The position numbers and the translations under genes were made by a program. From assembly GCA_038380435.1 (NCBI GenBank), contig JAWZYU010000020.1, forward strand, positions 48,020,307 through 48,084,306: a stretch of 64,000 nucleotides of DNA, read 5' to 3'. Source of the DNA: Ryuthela nishihirai (Eukaryota; Arthropoda; Arachnida; Araneae; Heptathelidae). The notes beneath the pieces were generated by a model, which worked only from the letters and a program-made list of their open reading frames with translations, was not told the DNA's origin and ran no database searches. Shown here in pieces: positions 11,340 to 22,290 of this stretch (position 1 is the first letter of the stretch; each line of letters begins with the position of its first letter).

Positions 11340-11510
11340 ATAGTCAGTCAGTCAAAAAATCTCTAGACTACCGGAAACTCAGGGCTTTTCGTCTCTCTCT
11401 TCCAGATCGTCAAGAATGGAGCAATTGTCTAAAAGCAAGACTTCAACTTAGTTCAAAGTTCCTTTAAATTATTTCAAAAAGATCACAATTATGTAGGCCA
11501 ACCCAACCAA
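11340..11510 (-). repeat. LINE 3'-end fragment, homologous to 41585-42095
   Basis: The phrases 'cttttcgtctctctcttcc' and 'gttcaaagttcctttaaatt' recur at 41598 and 41667 in the same relative order, and in the latter place they lie 3' of an RNase H remnant. I infer a separate LINE 3' UTR fragment on the minus strand. It ends in a tail with repeated 'gtca' on the plus strand near 11345. Confidence 0.5.
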
Positions 11511-11667
11511 ATACTTCACTACTCATATTTTAAAAAAATAATCTTAAAATTTAACTAGCAGCTACGTATTTTTAAAAGATTTGCTAAACAATTAAAAAAG
11601 TTAGTAAATGTTTTAGTAAAATCATAATAAATAAAGTATTATCTTTTATAAAAAAAATAAAATAATA

Positions 11668-11858
11668 CGTCCTCAAGCAGCTGCTTGCCACAGAGGTCTG
11701 ACAGGAGCCTGTCAGTTTAATACGCCATAATAGAAGGACTGTGGGGATGGCTGGATCTCAGCAGAAAGACAACACAGACATCCATGCCTTACCCGGGGCT
11801 CGAACCCATGTCCCTTTGATCAGTAGCCAAGCACGCTAATCACTCGGTCACACTGTTT
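11668..11858 (-). mobile_element. SINE-B copy
   Basis: A full-length minus-oriented copy: tail 'cctcaagcagctgcttgcc' at 11670, body 'gtctgacaggagcctgtcag', then the tRNA-like head with a B-box complement (ggggctcgaaccc) and an A-box complement (gctaatcactcggtcac). The head resembles a class II-like tRNA start (GTGACCGAGTG). Confidence 0.85.
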
Positions 11859-12294
11859 AAAAGTAAATAGCTTGTAGTTAAAATTTTTATGCAAATTTCA
11901 TATCCCTCCTTTCGCTCAACAAACGGATAGACGAATTCCATAGAAGCCCATTGTGACACAATCCATGCTAGCATTTTTATCGAGCATCTGCTTTGTTAAA
12001 TTTGTTTCAAATACTAATACATTACTATCACTATAAAATTATAGAGATAGCTGTTATTTTACAGATAGCTGTACAGACAGCTGTTATTTTTTAAATTATT
12101 CCATTATACTGTATTCTTATATAATCTTAATTACCATATTTTCAATTTCCTATTTTTTGTTAAAGGCAATAAAGAAGCAAATAATAAACAGATGCAAACT
12201 GAAAAGCAAGATGTCCACACATTTCGAAAGATGGAAATTTCTTTTATGGCCAATTATTATAGGGGTCGCTGCAAGCAGTGGTCTTGAGTCATCT
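11859..12294. other. AT-rich DNA with no recognisable gene
   Basis: Nothing assignable beyond short repeats of 'acagatagctgt' near 12045-12085. Confidence 0.5.
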
Positions 12295-12296
12295 AT

Positions 12297-12530
12297 CTGT
12301 GCTAATCAGTTATGATGTGGGTGTATCTAGGCCGGCCCGATTTAACACAATTTACATTCTGTTGCATGCAATTTTGTTGATACGGATGAGGCAAAAAATG
12401 CTCTGTCATCTGCATATGTTGCTGTTTTAATTTTCTCAACTTTGGTGTTTTAGTAATGTAGATATTGAATCGGATTGGATGAACCCTGAGGGACTCCTGC
12501 TGTAATAGGTTTCTATAACGAGAGTTAACT
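12297..12530 (-). pseudogene. LINE reverse transcriptase fragment with intact YADD box
   Basis: On the minus strand the segment reads ITAGVPQGS near 12490-12515. After a frameshift it reads TATYADDRAFFASSV near 12380-12425. These are RT palm motifs, and YADD is the catalytic metal-binding pair. Between them is FNIYITKTPKLRK-like sequence. Nothing else of this element is recognisable around it. It is too short for clade assignment but clearly from a non-LTR element. Confidence 0.72.
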
Positions 12531-13675
12531 TGAATGTTTCTAACTTTGGAATAACTATTCTAAACAGCGTTTACCGTTGCAAAAATTACTGATAAATTAT
12601 TTGATAACTATTTAACTTATTCTCCATTTTGCACTCTATTCCAAGGCAAAACTAGAGAGAGAACTTATTATGATATCATTACTTAAGTAGCTTCTACCGT
12701 TTGAAATATCCAAATTAATCTCCTAATTTACTTAGTTGCATCATTACTACCAGAGATGGTCAAGAGGTTGTAGTGTTAAATGGATAGAGCTACCAATATA
12801 TTTTTGGTTTATTATTATATATTAATATATCAAAAAAATTTTGTATAAGCGAAAAAATACATATTTTAAAATACGATATTGTTGAAGTAGTTAAAATCTA
12901 TACAAGAAATATGAAAATGAAGCAAGAAAACATTCTGCTCAGATGACATTGGATTTTCACCTCACGCAATCTGCCACCTTCACGGAATGTCCTTTCCGTG
13001 TGACACAAAGCCACATTTCTACAGTCCTGCCCCTCCCTATTCTTAGTTCTTTATATATATTTCTGCTTCTTTCTTTCTATCTTTCTGTGAACTTTTCTCG
13101 CCCAGTATTTGCCCCCACAGCTGTTGTTCATTTTTCTTCTTCTTTATTTTCTTCTTTTCCGTCCTTTTTCACCACTTTTCCATGCAACCCGTTGTAAGCA
13201 TCCGCCCGCTTCTGCCATAGGAGGAGGAGGAAACAAGGTTGAGGTAATGAACTGTGACACGACCGCCGCAGCTGCTAGGGACCCCGTTGTCCTGACAACG
13301 GGACTCCGGAGGATTCGGCCATGAAACATTAAACACGTGCTGACGAACGGTGACGGTTTCTAATGCGGAGAAGGTTTTTGGGACAGGCAAACATTTCTTC
13401 TTGTGCCAATGCTTCTTCTTTTCCACGGTTGACTTCGGGAAAGTGGGCGGGAGAGGGTGTGGGTGGGGAGGAGGGTTGTTCAGGGATTACCGTATCATCG
13501 AAAGACACTCTCGAACCATAAAAGCTTGATAACGATACGTTCTTTTGTCTTTAAATCAAAATTGGGCACTCTATAGAAACGTAATTAATCCTCATCCAAT
13601 TTAGAAACAGTAAATGAGAAGGAAGAGGATTTTGAAAATTTGTTTATTTGTTTTTTCAGGTCAAATACAGATAAA
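12531..13675. other. No recognisable gene; pyrimidine-rich stretch
   Basis: 13030-13200 is strongly C/T-rich on the plus strand, which creates low-complexity ORFs. A small CCCGTTGTC/GACAACGGG hairpin lies near 13285. No domain or repeat family recognised. Confidence 0.5.
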
Positions 13676-13677
13676 TT

Positions 13678-13975
13678 AAAATATGATGGGAGACTCAGAA
13701 GTCTCTCATCGTTGGGATTTTTGCAATCCCACACTCATAGATCAAAATGTGGTGGGAAAGTTAAAAGCCCCTCAACTTTGGGCTTCCTGCTATTTCACAC
13801 TCATAGATAGATTAAAATGTGGTGGGAAGATTAGAAGCGCCTCAGTTTTTGGCTTTCTGCTACCCTACACACATAAATAGATTAAAATGTGATGTGATGT
13901 TTAGTAGCTCCTCAACTTTGGACTTCTGCTATTCCACACGCATAGGTTAAAATGTAGTGGGAAGGAGATTAAGAC
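13678..13975 (+). repeat. Minisatellite, ~66-70 bp unit, about 4.4 copies
   Basis: Units start with 'aaaatgtggtgggaa' or a variant at about 13678, 13744, 13814, 13884 and 13949. Each contains 'cctcaactttggg' and ends 'cacactcatag'. The copies are diverged, so the array is old. Confidence 0.85.
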
Positions 13976-15236
13976 AACATAAAATAAAGAGGTTTAGACA
14001 CTTGACCAAACAACAAATTTATACATTTTTAATGAGTACTATGAATTGGAAAACTCGTTTGGTTATGTATTTAAAAATGTTTGGTCAAAAATTGTAAGAA
14101 ATCAGACAGATTCAGTATATTGATTATTTGTTTCTATGAGCAACAAGTTCTTTTGCGATGAGCTGCGAATTGGTCAGGCCTGTCTTAAATTATTCCAAAA
14201 ATAACTGACACATATTAGCGCCTTAGTAAAATAAAAATATTTTTACTCCAATCGATTGCAGTAAAGATCATCAGATAAAACATTAAAATTAAGATTCCAT
14301 AAGAAAAAAAAAGTCATTAGCGTCGCTTTAAATTAGACAAGATATTTCAAATAAAGTACGATAGTTCCAATGGCTCAACAGAACCAAGATCCAATGCCTA
14401 ACAGATTCTTATTGTGTTGCTCTTTCGTCTTAGAAGTTTTCAGTACTACTTATTGCGAGTGGCGCTTTGGTGGTCGGTTGGCAAAAATGGGTTGAGAGCT
14501 TTGCCAGGACCCGTAGATACACTTGGAAAGGACAGCCGTTAACAAAACGAGGAAAAAAAGAGGGGGATTACATATGCTCAAAATTATAAATGCTTTTGTT
14601 TACATGAAATTGAGATATATTTCTAAATAGTACGAAATAAAATAATTTTGTTAATACTTTACTAGAATATTTACAAAAATTTTGACATTAACTCCTTCAC
14701 TTTAAAATAAACAGCTACAAGTAGAAATTTAAAGATTAACATAAATTAAAACATCTATTTATTCAAAATATAATTTGTTATTAGTGTACAGTCCGATCTG
14801 GTATGATAGGTGGTTCTGGCCTTATGCCCTCCTTCTTTGTAAAACTTTTTTACTAAAAAATGTTTCAGAAGCGAGAGGAGTCTCTCTAAAGGAGTTTAAA
14901 ATATCTCCCATCATAGCCTTTGAAAAACATTTTCTAGTTCGAACTTATACTGAAGTTAACCAAAAAAATGATTGGTAGGTGAATGAATCTACCAAATTGA
15001 AACGTTCAACTAATTGCAGTATCATTATCATGAGAGTTCTGGCTGGATGTTAAGGCATGAGGATTTCTATGTTAACCTAAGGGAACATTTTCATGAGATG
15101 AGAAGAAATGTTTTGCTGTTAATAAGGTATGCAAAAATGATAGAAAAAAAAAACTAGGTTTTTTTTTAGTGTTTGAAAAACTAATTTTTTTGTAAGATGA
15201 CTTTTAACTAATTTTTTAATTTTGGTTTAAAAATAA
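13976..15236. other. AT-rich DNA with no recognisable gene
   Basis: Contains a 67-codon open frame at 14775-14978 without recognisable motifs. No repeat family identified. Confidence 0.5.
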
Positions 15237-15239
15237 AAT

Positions 15240-15432
15240 AAAAATATCCTCCTCAAATAGCTGTTTGCCATAGAAGTCTGATAGGAGTCTGTCAGTTTAA
15301 TACGCCATAGAAAAGATTTGTGAAAAAAGATACATTTAAGAATTGAAAAAAGTTACACTCAGCAGAAAGACCATTATTGTAATTCTCAGGGCACTGCTCA
15401 GTAGATCAGCACGCTAATCACTCGGCCACTGA
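15240..15432 (-). mobile_element. Old SINE-B copy
   Basis: The tail 'cctcctcaaatagctgtttgcc' and body 'tctgtcagtttaatacgcc' are recognisable. The middle is diverged, and the head survives as 'cacgctaatcactcggccac'. Confidence 0.75.
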
Positions 15433-16117
15433 GAACAAATTGTAATAAATGAAAATTGATTTTAGAGACGTGTGTGAAGTCAACAAAAAAACCCCATAAA
15501 AAGTAGTTAACCAATTTAGTATTGCAAAGATAAAAGAGACGCCAATATGCGTGAAAGTTAAAACACCCCAACTCGTGCTAGTAGCTTTTACTTAGTTGAA
15601 TAAAATATGGGCTGCTAACATATACCAGCAAAGACATTCTAAGATGGATGGTAAATTGAAATTTTTGTTACATTTTTTTATGCTTCATGTAGTTCAAAAC
15701 CAAAACGTTCCTTCAATAAATTTTACCGTACCCCCAGTCATTCCTTTTTTAACTCGCTTTTTCTTTTTATAATAATATTTTAAAACAATTAATAGAACTT
15801 AAAAAAAAATGTTGCTTTCATTTTGTGGTCTGTCCGTATCTAGACATCAAACGTATTTGTTTTTAAAAAGAGTTTAAAAGATTTTTGGGTTAAATGGGCA
15901 GTTATCAGCTATTAGGAAACGCATTTTTCGAGTGCTCCAATAGTTTTAATTTCCACCTTAAAAATGGTGGAAATTAAAACTATTGGAACTGGTTGGTTTC
16001 CACGGTTAGAAACGGTTAGGAACACCTAAATTTGGAAAATGTAAAATTGTTAGATCATTCATGCTAGAGTTTTGAAATTTTGGTTCTGATCTGATCCACG
16101 ATGGGTTAATGTCGAGA
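15433..16117. other. No recognisable gene; contains a perfect hairpin
   Basis: Apart from the inverted repeat at 15936-15987 I see only AT-rich sequence. The phrase 'gtctgtccgtatctagaca' near 15828 recalls a landmark of the 52.5-kb tandem repeat. Confidence 0.5.
15936..15987. repeat. Perfect 22-bp inverted repeat with 8-nt loop
   Basis: Arms 15936-15957 (tccaatagttttaatttcc...) and 15966-15987 are exact reverse complements around 'ttaaaaat'. It is probably the collapsed remains of a foldback element or a hairpin. No function inferred. Confidence 0.9.
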
Positions 16118-16552
16118 ACACAAGGGCCTCTAGGGATCGTAGAAGATTGGGGGAAGGAATATTGTTAAGAGCAAAAGGAAGCGTTTATTCAAGGTCATCT
16201 AGCGTGTCCTTTAACGTACACAGAATATGGCTCTTCTGCATTCATGGCTTAACCTAATTCATAGCGTAACCCCAGCTTAACGTCTTATCCGACGGACGAC
16301 GGCCTTTCCAAGCTCATCAGTGTTCCCTTTCTCGTTTAAGGCAGGGTGGAAGCTCTGTAACGGCTAATGAAACTCAGAAATGGGTAGAGGGTAATAAATG
16401 CAAAGGAATAGCACTATTTAGACTAGTCCATTTCAAATTTTGGCCGTTATGAGCGTTAAAGGGTTAAAGGAGATAAATCTCAACTCTGCCACAGTTGGAA
16501 TTTGAATCCAGGAACTGCAGATTGTGAGTCTAGCGTGTAAACAAGGGGTTCT
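16118..16552 (-). mobile_element. Old SINE-A copy with internal insertion
   Basis: Landmarks run from 'ggcctctagggatc' through 'ccgacggacgacggcc' to the head 'aactgcagattgtgagtctagcg'. About 120 bp of foreign sequence interrupts the copy between 'gctctgtaac' and 'ggagataaatctc'. It abuts a C13A11 homopolymer junction at 16553-16576. Confidence 0.72.
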
Positions 16553-17536
16553 CCCCCCCCCCCCCAAAAAAAAAAATCATTTTCGAAATCAGAATTAATA
16601 TTCGATAAAGGAAACCGATTTTATATAAGGAGAAAAAAATTGCTGAACAGCGTAATTGCGCTAAAAAAGGAATTCTTTTCATTACTATTTCTATTGAATG
16701 CAGTTTAAACGCTTTTGCTTTATAGAAAGATGTGTGCTAATTATTATAATGCTAAACATTTGAAATTATTTTGATGAAGACTTCCCTACCTCAGAAGAAA
16801 AACCATAAGTAAATTTATAAACAGAATTAAAAATACATTAAATTAATATTAAAGAATGCCGGAGTGCTTTTCTATAAAGCATAATGATATCGTATGCATA
16901 ACTTTATGTGAAAAATGCTTCTTAATTAGCTTAATTATTTCGTGCTACCTTTAACAAAAAAAAAAAGCATTCGGAGAAAGGAATCAGTTCAATAGATTGG
17001 AGTCGGTCGAAAGAAAATTCTCAGAAGATTTAAATGTCAAAGTACACTTTGCTATAGCTCTTGTTTATGTTTATTGGAAAAGAAAAAATTCATTAACGAT
17101 AAATTTTTGTCAAATAAAGAATTATTCGGATTTTAATCTGCTGCATGATGCAACATCTCTAAGCTGTAGCTCTTTCTTTGAAATGTTTTTGAAAACAAGA
17201 AGAAATAGTCTTTATTACTTGCACAAAGAACAGATGATTCCAACAGAAGTATGGACGATAATAATGACATCAACAATGCAACATGATCAGCACAACAATA
17301 GCGTAAATATCAATAGAAAATTAAAAAACACGATGAAAATAAAAGGTGAAATAAAGTTATGATCAACGGTTACAAAAAATACAAAAATATAGTTGGCTAG
17401 AGAAACTTTGGTGCCTTTGTTATTAACAACAAAGGAGCGACTACGATAACAACAATAGAGACGGCGCTAAGGATTACTGCAAGAGCGACATAGACAACAA
17501 CGACTATAATTGCTATTGCGAGAATAACGATAAATT
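16553..17536. other. No supported gene; simple-sequence-rich
   Basis: A 121-codon frame at 16997-17362 begins with TTG, has no recognisable domain and is AT-biased, so I do not call it. 17400-17530 is rich in 'aac' and 'acgac' triplets. Confidence 0.45.
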
Positions 17537-17690
17537 CAAAGGACGGCGGCCTTTCGAAGCCTATTGTTGTCTCCTTTCTCATTTAAAGCGAGAGTAGAGT
17601 TTAGCGAAGATAAATCTCATTGGCACAGTTGGAGGTCGAACCTAGAAGTAGAATACCAGTCTGGAGCACTACCAATGAAGCCAAGTATCA
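17537..17690 (-). mobile_element. SINE-A head fragment
   Basis: 'ggacggcggcctttcgaagcc' to the head 'gagcactaccaatgaagcc'; the tail half is missing. Confidence 0.68.
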
Positions 17691-18215
17691 CCACGAATAA
17701 TAGCCATTATGCACGGATTTTCCGTTAATGTATGTTTCCGTCTCAATGAGAAACAATGGGTTGAGATATTTAAAGAAATTCCTTGCTATGTTGCTTTTTA
17801 ATTTCCGCCACTGGAATTCTCGCTATATTCTTTTTCGACACTTGGTATATTCGTATTAGAATTTCGTTTTTCACACAATGGTATATTCGTATTAGAAAGC
17901 ATTAAGCTACTATTTTTGCGGAAACCCGTCGGAATTTCCGCTGTAGAAGATCTGCAACGTGGGCTACGATGGGGAATCTTCAATGGGTGATATTCATTGT
18001 GAAGGATTCAAGTTATAAATTTTGATTCCATAGGCATGTTTTTTTAAAATGAATATGCTTTCTGTCTTTTAAAATTAAAATTATGTTTACTCGATACGTT
18101 TTTAATGCAGTCTTCTTATTTTCCAGATTTACCATTGAAGAAAAACCCAGAAATACCGCAAAGTGAGTAGTTTTTTTTTAAAAAGTGTAATGCACATATG
18201 TTATAGCTTAGAAAT

Positions 18216-18494
18216 ATGTATAATGAACAAATCATAACTGTTGTAGATGATGTCATATCCCATCTGACTCACGATAATTTTTATGCTAACGTGAGACTGT
18301 CTTTGAGTTACAGGTTGCGAATTATTTACAAACTAATGACCTTTGGAAATATTGAAAACATCCTGGAAGGAAAGCTAACATGTTATCTTATAAATTATGT
18401 GTCTGATCACAATGATATCTACAGCAAAGACAAGATGAAAAAACTTTTAAGAGTGTTTAAAAATATCCACGATGGCTTTATTTTATATTATTAA
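18216..18494 (+). CDS. Hypothetical 92-codon ORF, unrecognised
   Basis: The ORF runs from ATG to TAA and reads like a mixed-composition peptide (MYNEQIITVVDDVISHLTHD...) with no low-complexity runs, signal peptide or membrane segment. I do not recognise a family. A candidate tiny exon (18127-18162) flanked by tttccag and gtgagt lies just upstream, and a tatag acceptor-like site sits at 18206. Together they could be a host exon pair or chance. It lies in otherwise gene-free DNA 100 bp before the repeats flanking the Tc1-like element. Low confidence that it is translated. Confidence 0.22.
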   Translation: MYNEQIITVVDDVISHLTHDNFYANVRLSLSYRLRIIYKLMTFGNIENILEGKLTCYLINYVSDHNDIYSKDKMKKLLRVFKNIHDGFILYY

Positions 18495-18596
18495 AGTATT
18501 TTTGATTTTGAACATTCAAATCCCAAACAAAGCTGTTACCATGTTTGTATAGGATTTCATGATATATATATATGTCGGTGAGAAATGGAGTAAATA

Positions 18597-18735
18597 TAAG
18601 CGTTTTAATAAATAAAATTAAAATAAATTACTTTTCAGGCAGACAATTTACCATAGAAGATGCTAAACAGTTTAACGTTTTAGCTGTGCTTTTATTGCAC
18701 ATTTGCTAAGTTCACAATCCGTAATGATCCCACAG
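18597..18735 (+). repeat. Direct repeat flanking the Tc1-like element (left copy)
   Basis: This copy starts 'taagcgttttaataa' and runs through 'ggcagacaatttaccatag' into a SINE-A tail-like segment. A diverged copy in the same orientation starts at 24885, just after the right end of the Tc1-like element, with the same order of landmarks. Confidence 0.65.
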
Positions 18736-18779
18736 ACTCAGACACTGAGATGTCAGTTTATTAGGTACACCCACCTAGT

Positions 18780-19568
18780 AGCGTGTTGCGCATCCTTTGG
18801 CCTTCAGAACAGCCAGAAGTTTTCGGGGCATAGAACTTATAAGATGCTGGATGCATTGTGCAGGAATGTTATACTATGAGAAAACGATTGTATAGCGCAG
18901 TTTCTGCAAATTGGACGGCAGCCAGTCTCGCTGCTAAGAGTCCTTACCACCTCAACCTAAAGATGTTTGATATAATTTTAATCTGGGGACTGCGTAGGCC
19001 AATGAAGCAAAGAAAACTCCTCGGCATGTTCCTGGAACTTTTTGGTGACGATATGTGCCTTGTGAGCAGGTGCATTATCATGCTGAACGTGTCCATCCCA
19101 GTGAGGATAAATTGTAGTCATAAAGAAATGAACTTGGACGTCTTTCAAATACACCGTAAAGTTTTCAGATGTCCTTTGATGCGTATCAGGAATTAAATGT
19201 ATGCTAGAAAAAAGTTTTCCATACCATCACATTGTCATCATCGCCCTCATCATCCGTCATGTTGTCATCATCTGTCATGTTGACACCAGACAAAATAGCT
19301 CTGTGGCCTTATGTTTTTTGTGCCAAATTCTGATCCTTCCATCAGCGTGAACGAAAAGGAACCTTGATTTGTCTGATCAGGCTACCTTCTTCGAGTCCTC
19401 AATGTTCCAATGTCGATGTTCCTGCTTCCACTGGAGACGCGCTTTCGTGCTCTTCGCTGGCAACGTTGACATTCGACCTGGTTGAAACAGTTGAAACATC
19501 CTTGAAACAGTTGTTTATGAAAAAAGAGGAAGACGGCCGTTTGGGAGATACTAGAACCAGTACACCTA
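18780..19568 (-). pseudogene. Tc1-like transposase, C-terminal part
   Basis: Transposase catalyses cut-and-paste movement by a DDE catalytic triad. On the minus strand I read RFLFVHADGRIRIWHKKH near 19290-19340, just after the first catalytic D region. Further on are HVQHDNAPAHKAHIV near 19060-19100, with the second catalytic D in HDN, and LLHWPTQSPD near 18990, before the third acidic residue. Stops and frameshifts, including a CAT/TGT microsatellite expansion near 19240-19290, break the frame. The N-terminal DNA-binding part lies beyond the Polinton at 24688-24800. Confidence 0.82.
19563..19568. repeat. Polinton target-site duplication, left copy (CACCTA)
   Basis: CACCTA directly precedes the element start AGTAGTATTG. 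An identical CACCTA follows the element end at 24682-24687. Six-bp duplications are the rule for Polinton/Maverick integration. Confidence 0.92.
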
Positions 19569-20029
19569 AGTAGTATTGTCCTATTATAACGTTCCCCCAC
19601 AGACAGTGCTTTCCCCCTATGACGCCACACTTCCGGTTACATCACTTAGGTCACTTTTTAATATTCAAAACTGACTACACCCTTTTATTTAATATTCATA
19701 ACTGACTACACGTTTTATTAATTAAAAAATCCTTATTAAAACTCCTTTAGTAATTAAAACGCTTACCAAAAACCTTCCTCATTAAAAAAAATCTCTTTAT
19801 TAATATGCCCCTCTTTATTAAAACCAGGCGGGCATCTTGGATGGCCAATCCTTAACGAAATTATTCTAAGTGCAACAAAGGCTGATGATGTCATCGACCA
19901 CACAGCTTTACGTAGGACGTGTTACAACAAGATACTCTGCATCCCGCAGTAAACAACACCTCTCGAATGATGTCACCTATCAGAAGTAAATAACCCTGGC
20001 GCCGTCCGATATTCGTGTCCCGACGGGTT
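19569..20029. repeat. Polinton left terminal inverted repeat
   Basis: This matches the reverse complement of 23941-24681 along its length. Landmarks are 'gttcccccacagacagt', 'atggccaa', 'gatgatgtcatcgacc', 'gatactctgcatccc' and 'cgacgggtt'. It is about 280 bp shorter than the right copy because it has fewer 'ttattaaaa'-type subrepeats. Confidence 0.9.
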
Positions 20030-20089
20030 TTTGAACGAACTGAAAAAATGAAATCTAATTTCTGCAACGTTAATATTACCCGATTTCGT

Positions 20090-20370
20090 TAAACATTTCT
20101 AATATTTATTTCAACAACTCAAATACTGAACCATTTCAAAACCATCGTGATTGCATCAACATAAGAATAAAAAAAAATAAATAAAAAAAAATAAAATAAA
20201 ATTCGTCTTTCTAATTTTTATTACAACAACTCAGTTGAATGCTAAACCATCGTGATTGCATCAACATAAAAATCAGATAAAAAAATTCTTAAACCTTTCT
20301 CTTTTTTATTTCAAAAGCTTATTTAATGCTAAACTATCGTAATTGTATCAGCGAAAGAATAACCGATAAA
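20090..20370. repeat. Degenerate tandem repeat, ~115-125 bp, about 2.5 copies
   Basis: The order 'tttcaacaactca', 'aaccatcgtgattgcatcaacataa', then an A-rich stretch recurs two to three times inside the Polinton next to its left terminal repeat. It has no coding potential. Confidence 0.68.
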
Positions 20371-20797
20371 ACCATCTTTTTATTTCTTAGTTTTAATTCT
20401 AGTGTATCCGCTACACGTATGCAGTTTTAAATGCACTTTTTTATTTCCCGTGAGTCCACTACACGATTCACTTATGCAAAATATTATTCTCCCCTAGGAA
20501 GTAATACATTTTTTTAAAATCGAAAATAAAACTTTATTTCTTCTTGCGACAAAAAAAAATTAAAATTGTTTCTTCGAACTGAAAAACATCCACACTCTTA
20601 TTTTTTACTCATGAACGAATTTGTGATAATCGATAAGAGTCATAGCGGTGATGAAATTTTATTTCGTGTTGCGACCTGTTGTTACTATACGTGCCTTATG
20701 CTGACGAAATTTTATTTGGTATTGCAAATGGTCATTAATATACGTAAGTGTCTGTGATTGTTTCGTTACGTTTGTTTCCCAGATTCAAGATTGAGAG

Positions 20798-20830
20798 TAT
20801 ATAAGCTCGAGCACAAGCCGCTACATCATT
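20798..20830 (+). promoter_or_regulatory. Candidate Pol II promoter (TATA box and initiator)
   Basis: TATATAAG at 20798-20805 is followed about 28-30 bp later by TCATT at 20826-20830, an arthropod-like initiator. The next 130 bp lead into the ORF at 20956. Spacing is textbook, but the assignment rests on sequence alone. Confidence 0.45.
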
Positions 20831-20955
20831 GCTTACTGTTAGTCAGAAGTTTATTCAGAAGTTTGCTATTAGAAGTCTGCTGTTGCAAAATATCCAACGC
20901 ACCTGCATTGAACATTTGTTGAAATGTCTCCCATTCGAGAATTCGGAGATCTAAG

Positions 20956-21564
20956 ATGTTGGAAGACGTGAGGAAGTAGGTCATCGATGCCTTCGACGGT
21001 TTACTAGCCCAAGTGAACTGGCTGGACACTTCAGTAAAACGGCCGTCAGCAGAAAAGTTTCTGGACCCGAAGCATCCATGCCTATCACTACAGCTAGGTG
21101 GAAAAGCTCTTTGCCATGCCCGGAAAGTATCCTCCACCACAGGGCAGGTTTCTTCTAGCCATCTCTATATCCCTGCTCACCCACTAGATGGATCTGCGCC
21201 ATCTCACTCAACATGCTCAACGCCAGGCAGGAAGGACGTCGCTACATCACAGTGCTTACACATACTTATGCTGAACAGACCTTCTGACGACGAGGCTAAA
21301 CTTTATACGGTTATGAACGTGAGGAATTTCAACTCTGCAAAATTCAAAACTCAGTTCGTGTCAACAAGCGTTCGTCTTGGGAGAATGGAAAACGTGGAAG
21401 CTCACAATTTCCTCCCCATGTTCAGAACCACGCACGAAAAAATGTTTCATGACATTGTGCCACTAGGGGATTACAGTCACATAAAACTTTGCTACCGTTC
21501 TTCAGATCTGAAAAATGTCGTAATTTTAAGCCTGATATGCCGCAATGATCTGATGGCCAAATGA
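20956..21564 (+). pseudogene. Polinton-borne ORF of unknown function; possible M13-peptidase scrap at its start
   Basis: The frame opens MLEDVRK, meets a TAG at 20977, then continues open to 21564 (about 195 codons). The first part, VIDAFDGLLAQVNWLDTSVK, resembles the short segment preceding the catalytic domain of neprilysin-type (M13) peptidases, which has a WMDxxT core. No HExxH zinc site follows, so at most a captured fragment is present. The remainder is unrecognised and has no transmembrane segment. A TATA box lies 160 bp upstream. It converges on the integrase gene. The M13 resemblance is weak and could be coincidence. Confidence 0.4.
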
Positions 21565-21625
21565 TTTATGATCTACGTGTAGTTACCGTATAGTCGCAGC
21601 CATATGACATCTTCGTTGTGCAAGC

Positions 21626-22254
21626 TCACTCTTTGGGTGCCTTATCATGTGTTCTATGAACCGTTGTATTGTAAACTAGAACGACACGTTGCAACACGTC
21701 CAAGTATCGGTACGTGTTATTGTGTGTGTGATATCTGCCCAGTTTCTCGCGCAATGTACAATTCCATCTTTCCACCAAAGCTGATTTTTTGTCCGAGTAG
21801 GTGACAATGAACCAGATAACTTTCTTTTTCAGGAATTTGTGAAATACTTTGTTAGTATATTCGGTCCTTGATCGGTGTTTAAATTCATGAGGTATCATCC
21901 TTGGAAAAGATTTTTTTTGAAACCTGATACCATTTCTTTCCCTGTTTTTGTCTTCATGGGCACTGCCCACCCACACCTTAAGAACACATCGATGACAGTT
22001 AATATGTAACAATCACCATCGTTGAAACGTGTTAAGTTTTTCACAACCACGAGATCGGCTTGCCACTGTTCATCTAAACCTCTGACGCAGATTCGGTTTC
22101 TGGGAAATTTCCAGCGCACAGGCTTGTGTAACGTGTAAGCGGGTTGTTTCTCTAACCATATCCGAAACACGTTTGAAGGGGAGTTGGCACTTGTATATCC
22201 TCTTTCAGGGTCATAGTAAGGGGCTTCTAATGTTTCATTTTCTCGTGCACCCAC
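21626..22254 (-). pseudogene. Polinton integrase (rve-type DDE), frameshifted
   Basis: Polinton integrases are retrovirus-like recombinases that insert the element DNA. The first frame (22254-21895) contains PYYDPERGYTSA, AYTLHKPVRWKFPRNR and DEQWQADLVVV, with the first catalytic D, followed by ILTVIDVFLRCGWAVP. The second frame (22012-21626) contains TEYTNKVFHKFLKKK and ALVERWNCTLREKL, with the catalytic E, and VYNTTVHRT. The middle catalytic D lies in a TDQG phrase in a third frame near 21870. At least two frameshifts make it non-functional. The usual N-terminal zinc-binding region is short or missing. Confidence 0.88.
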
Positions 22255-22290
22255 CTCTCATTACTGACGAGATTTTGCCATTCACTCAGG

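Noticed and set aside
12943..13200. Serine/leucine/phenylalanine-rich frames
   Set aside because: Low-complexity pyrimidine-rich DNA; no conserved motif.
16997..17362. 121-codon open frame
   Set aside because: It starts at TTG, has no recognisable motif, sits in simple AT/AAC-rich sequence, and has no splice or promoter context.
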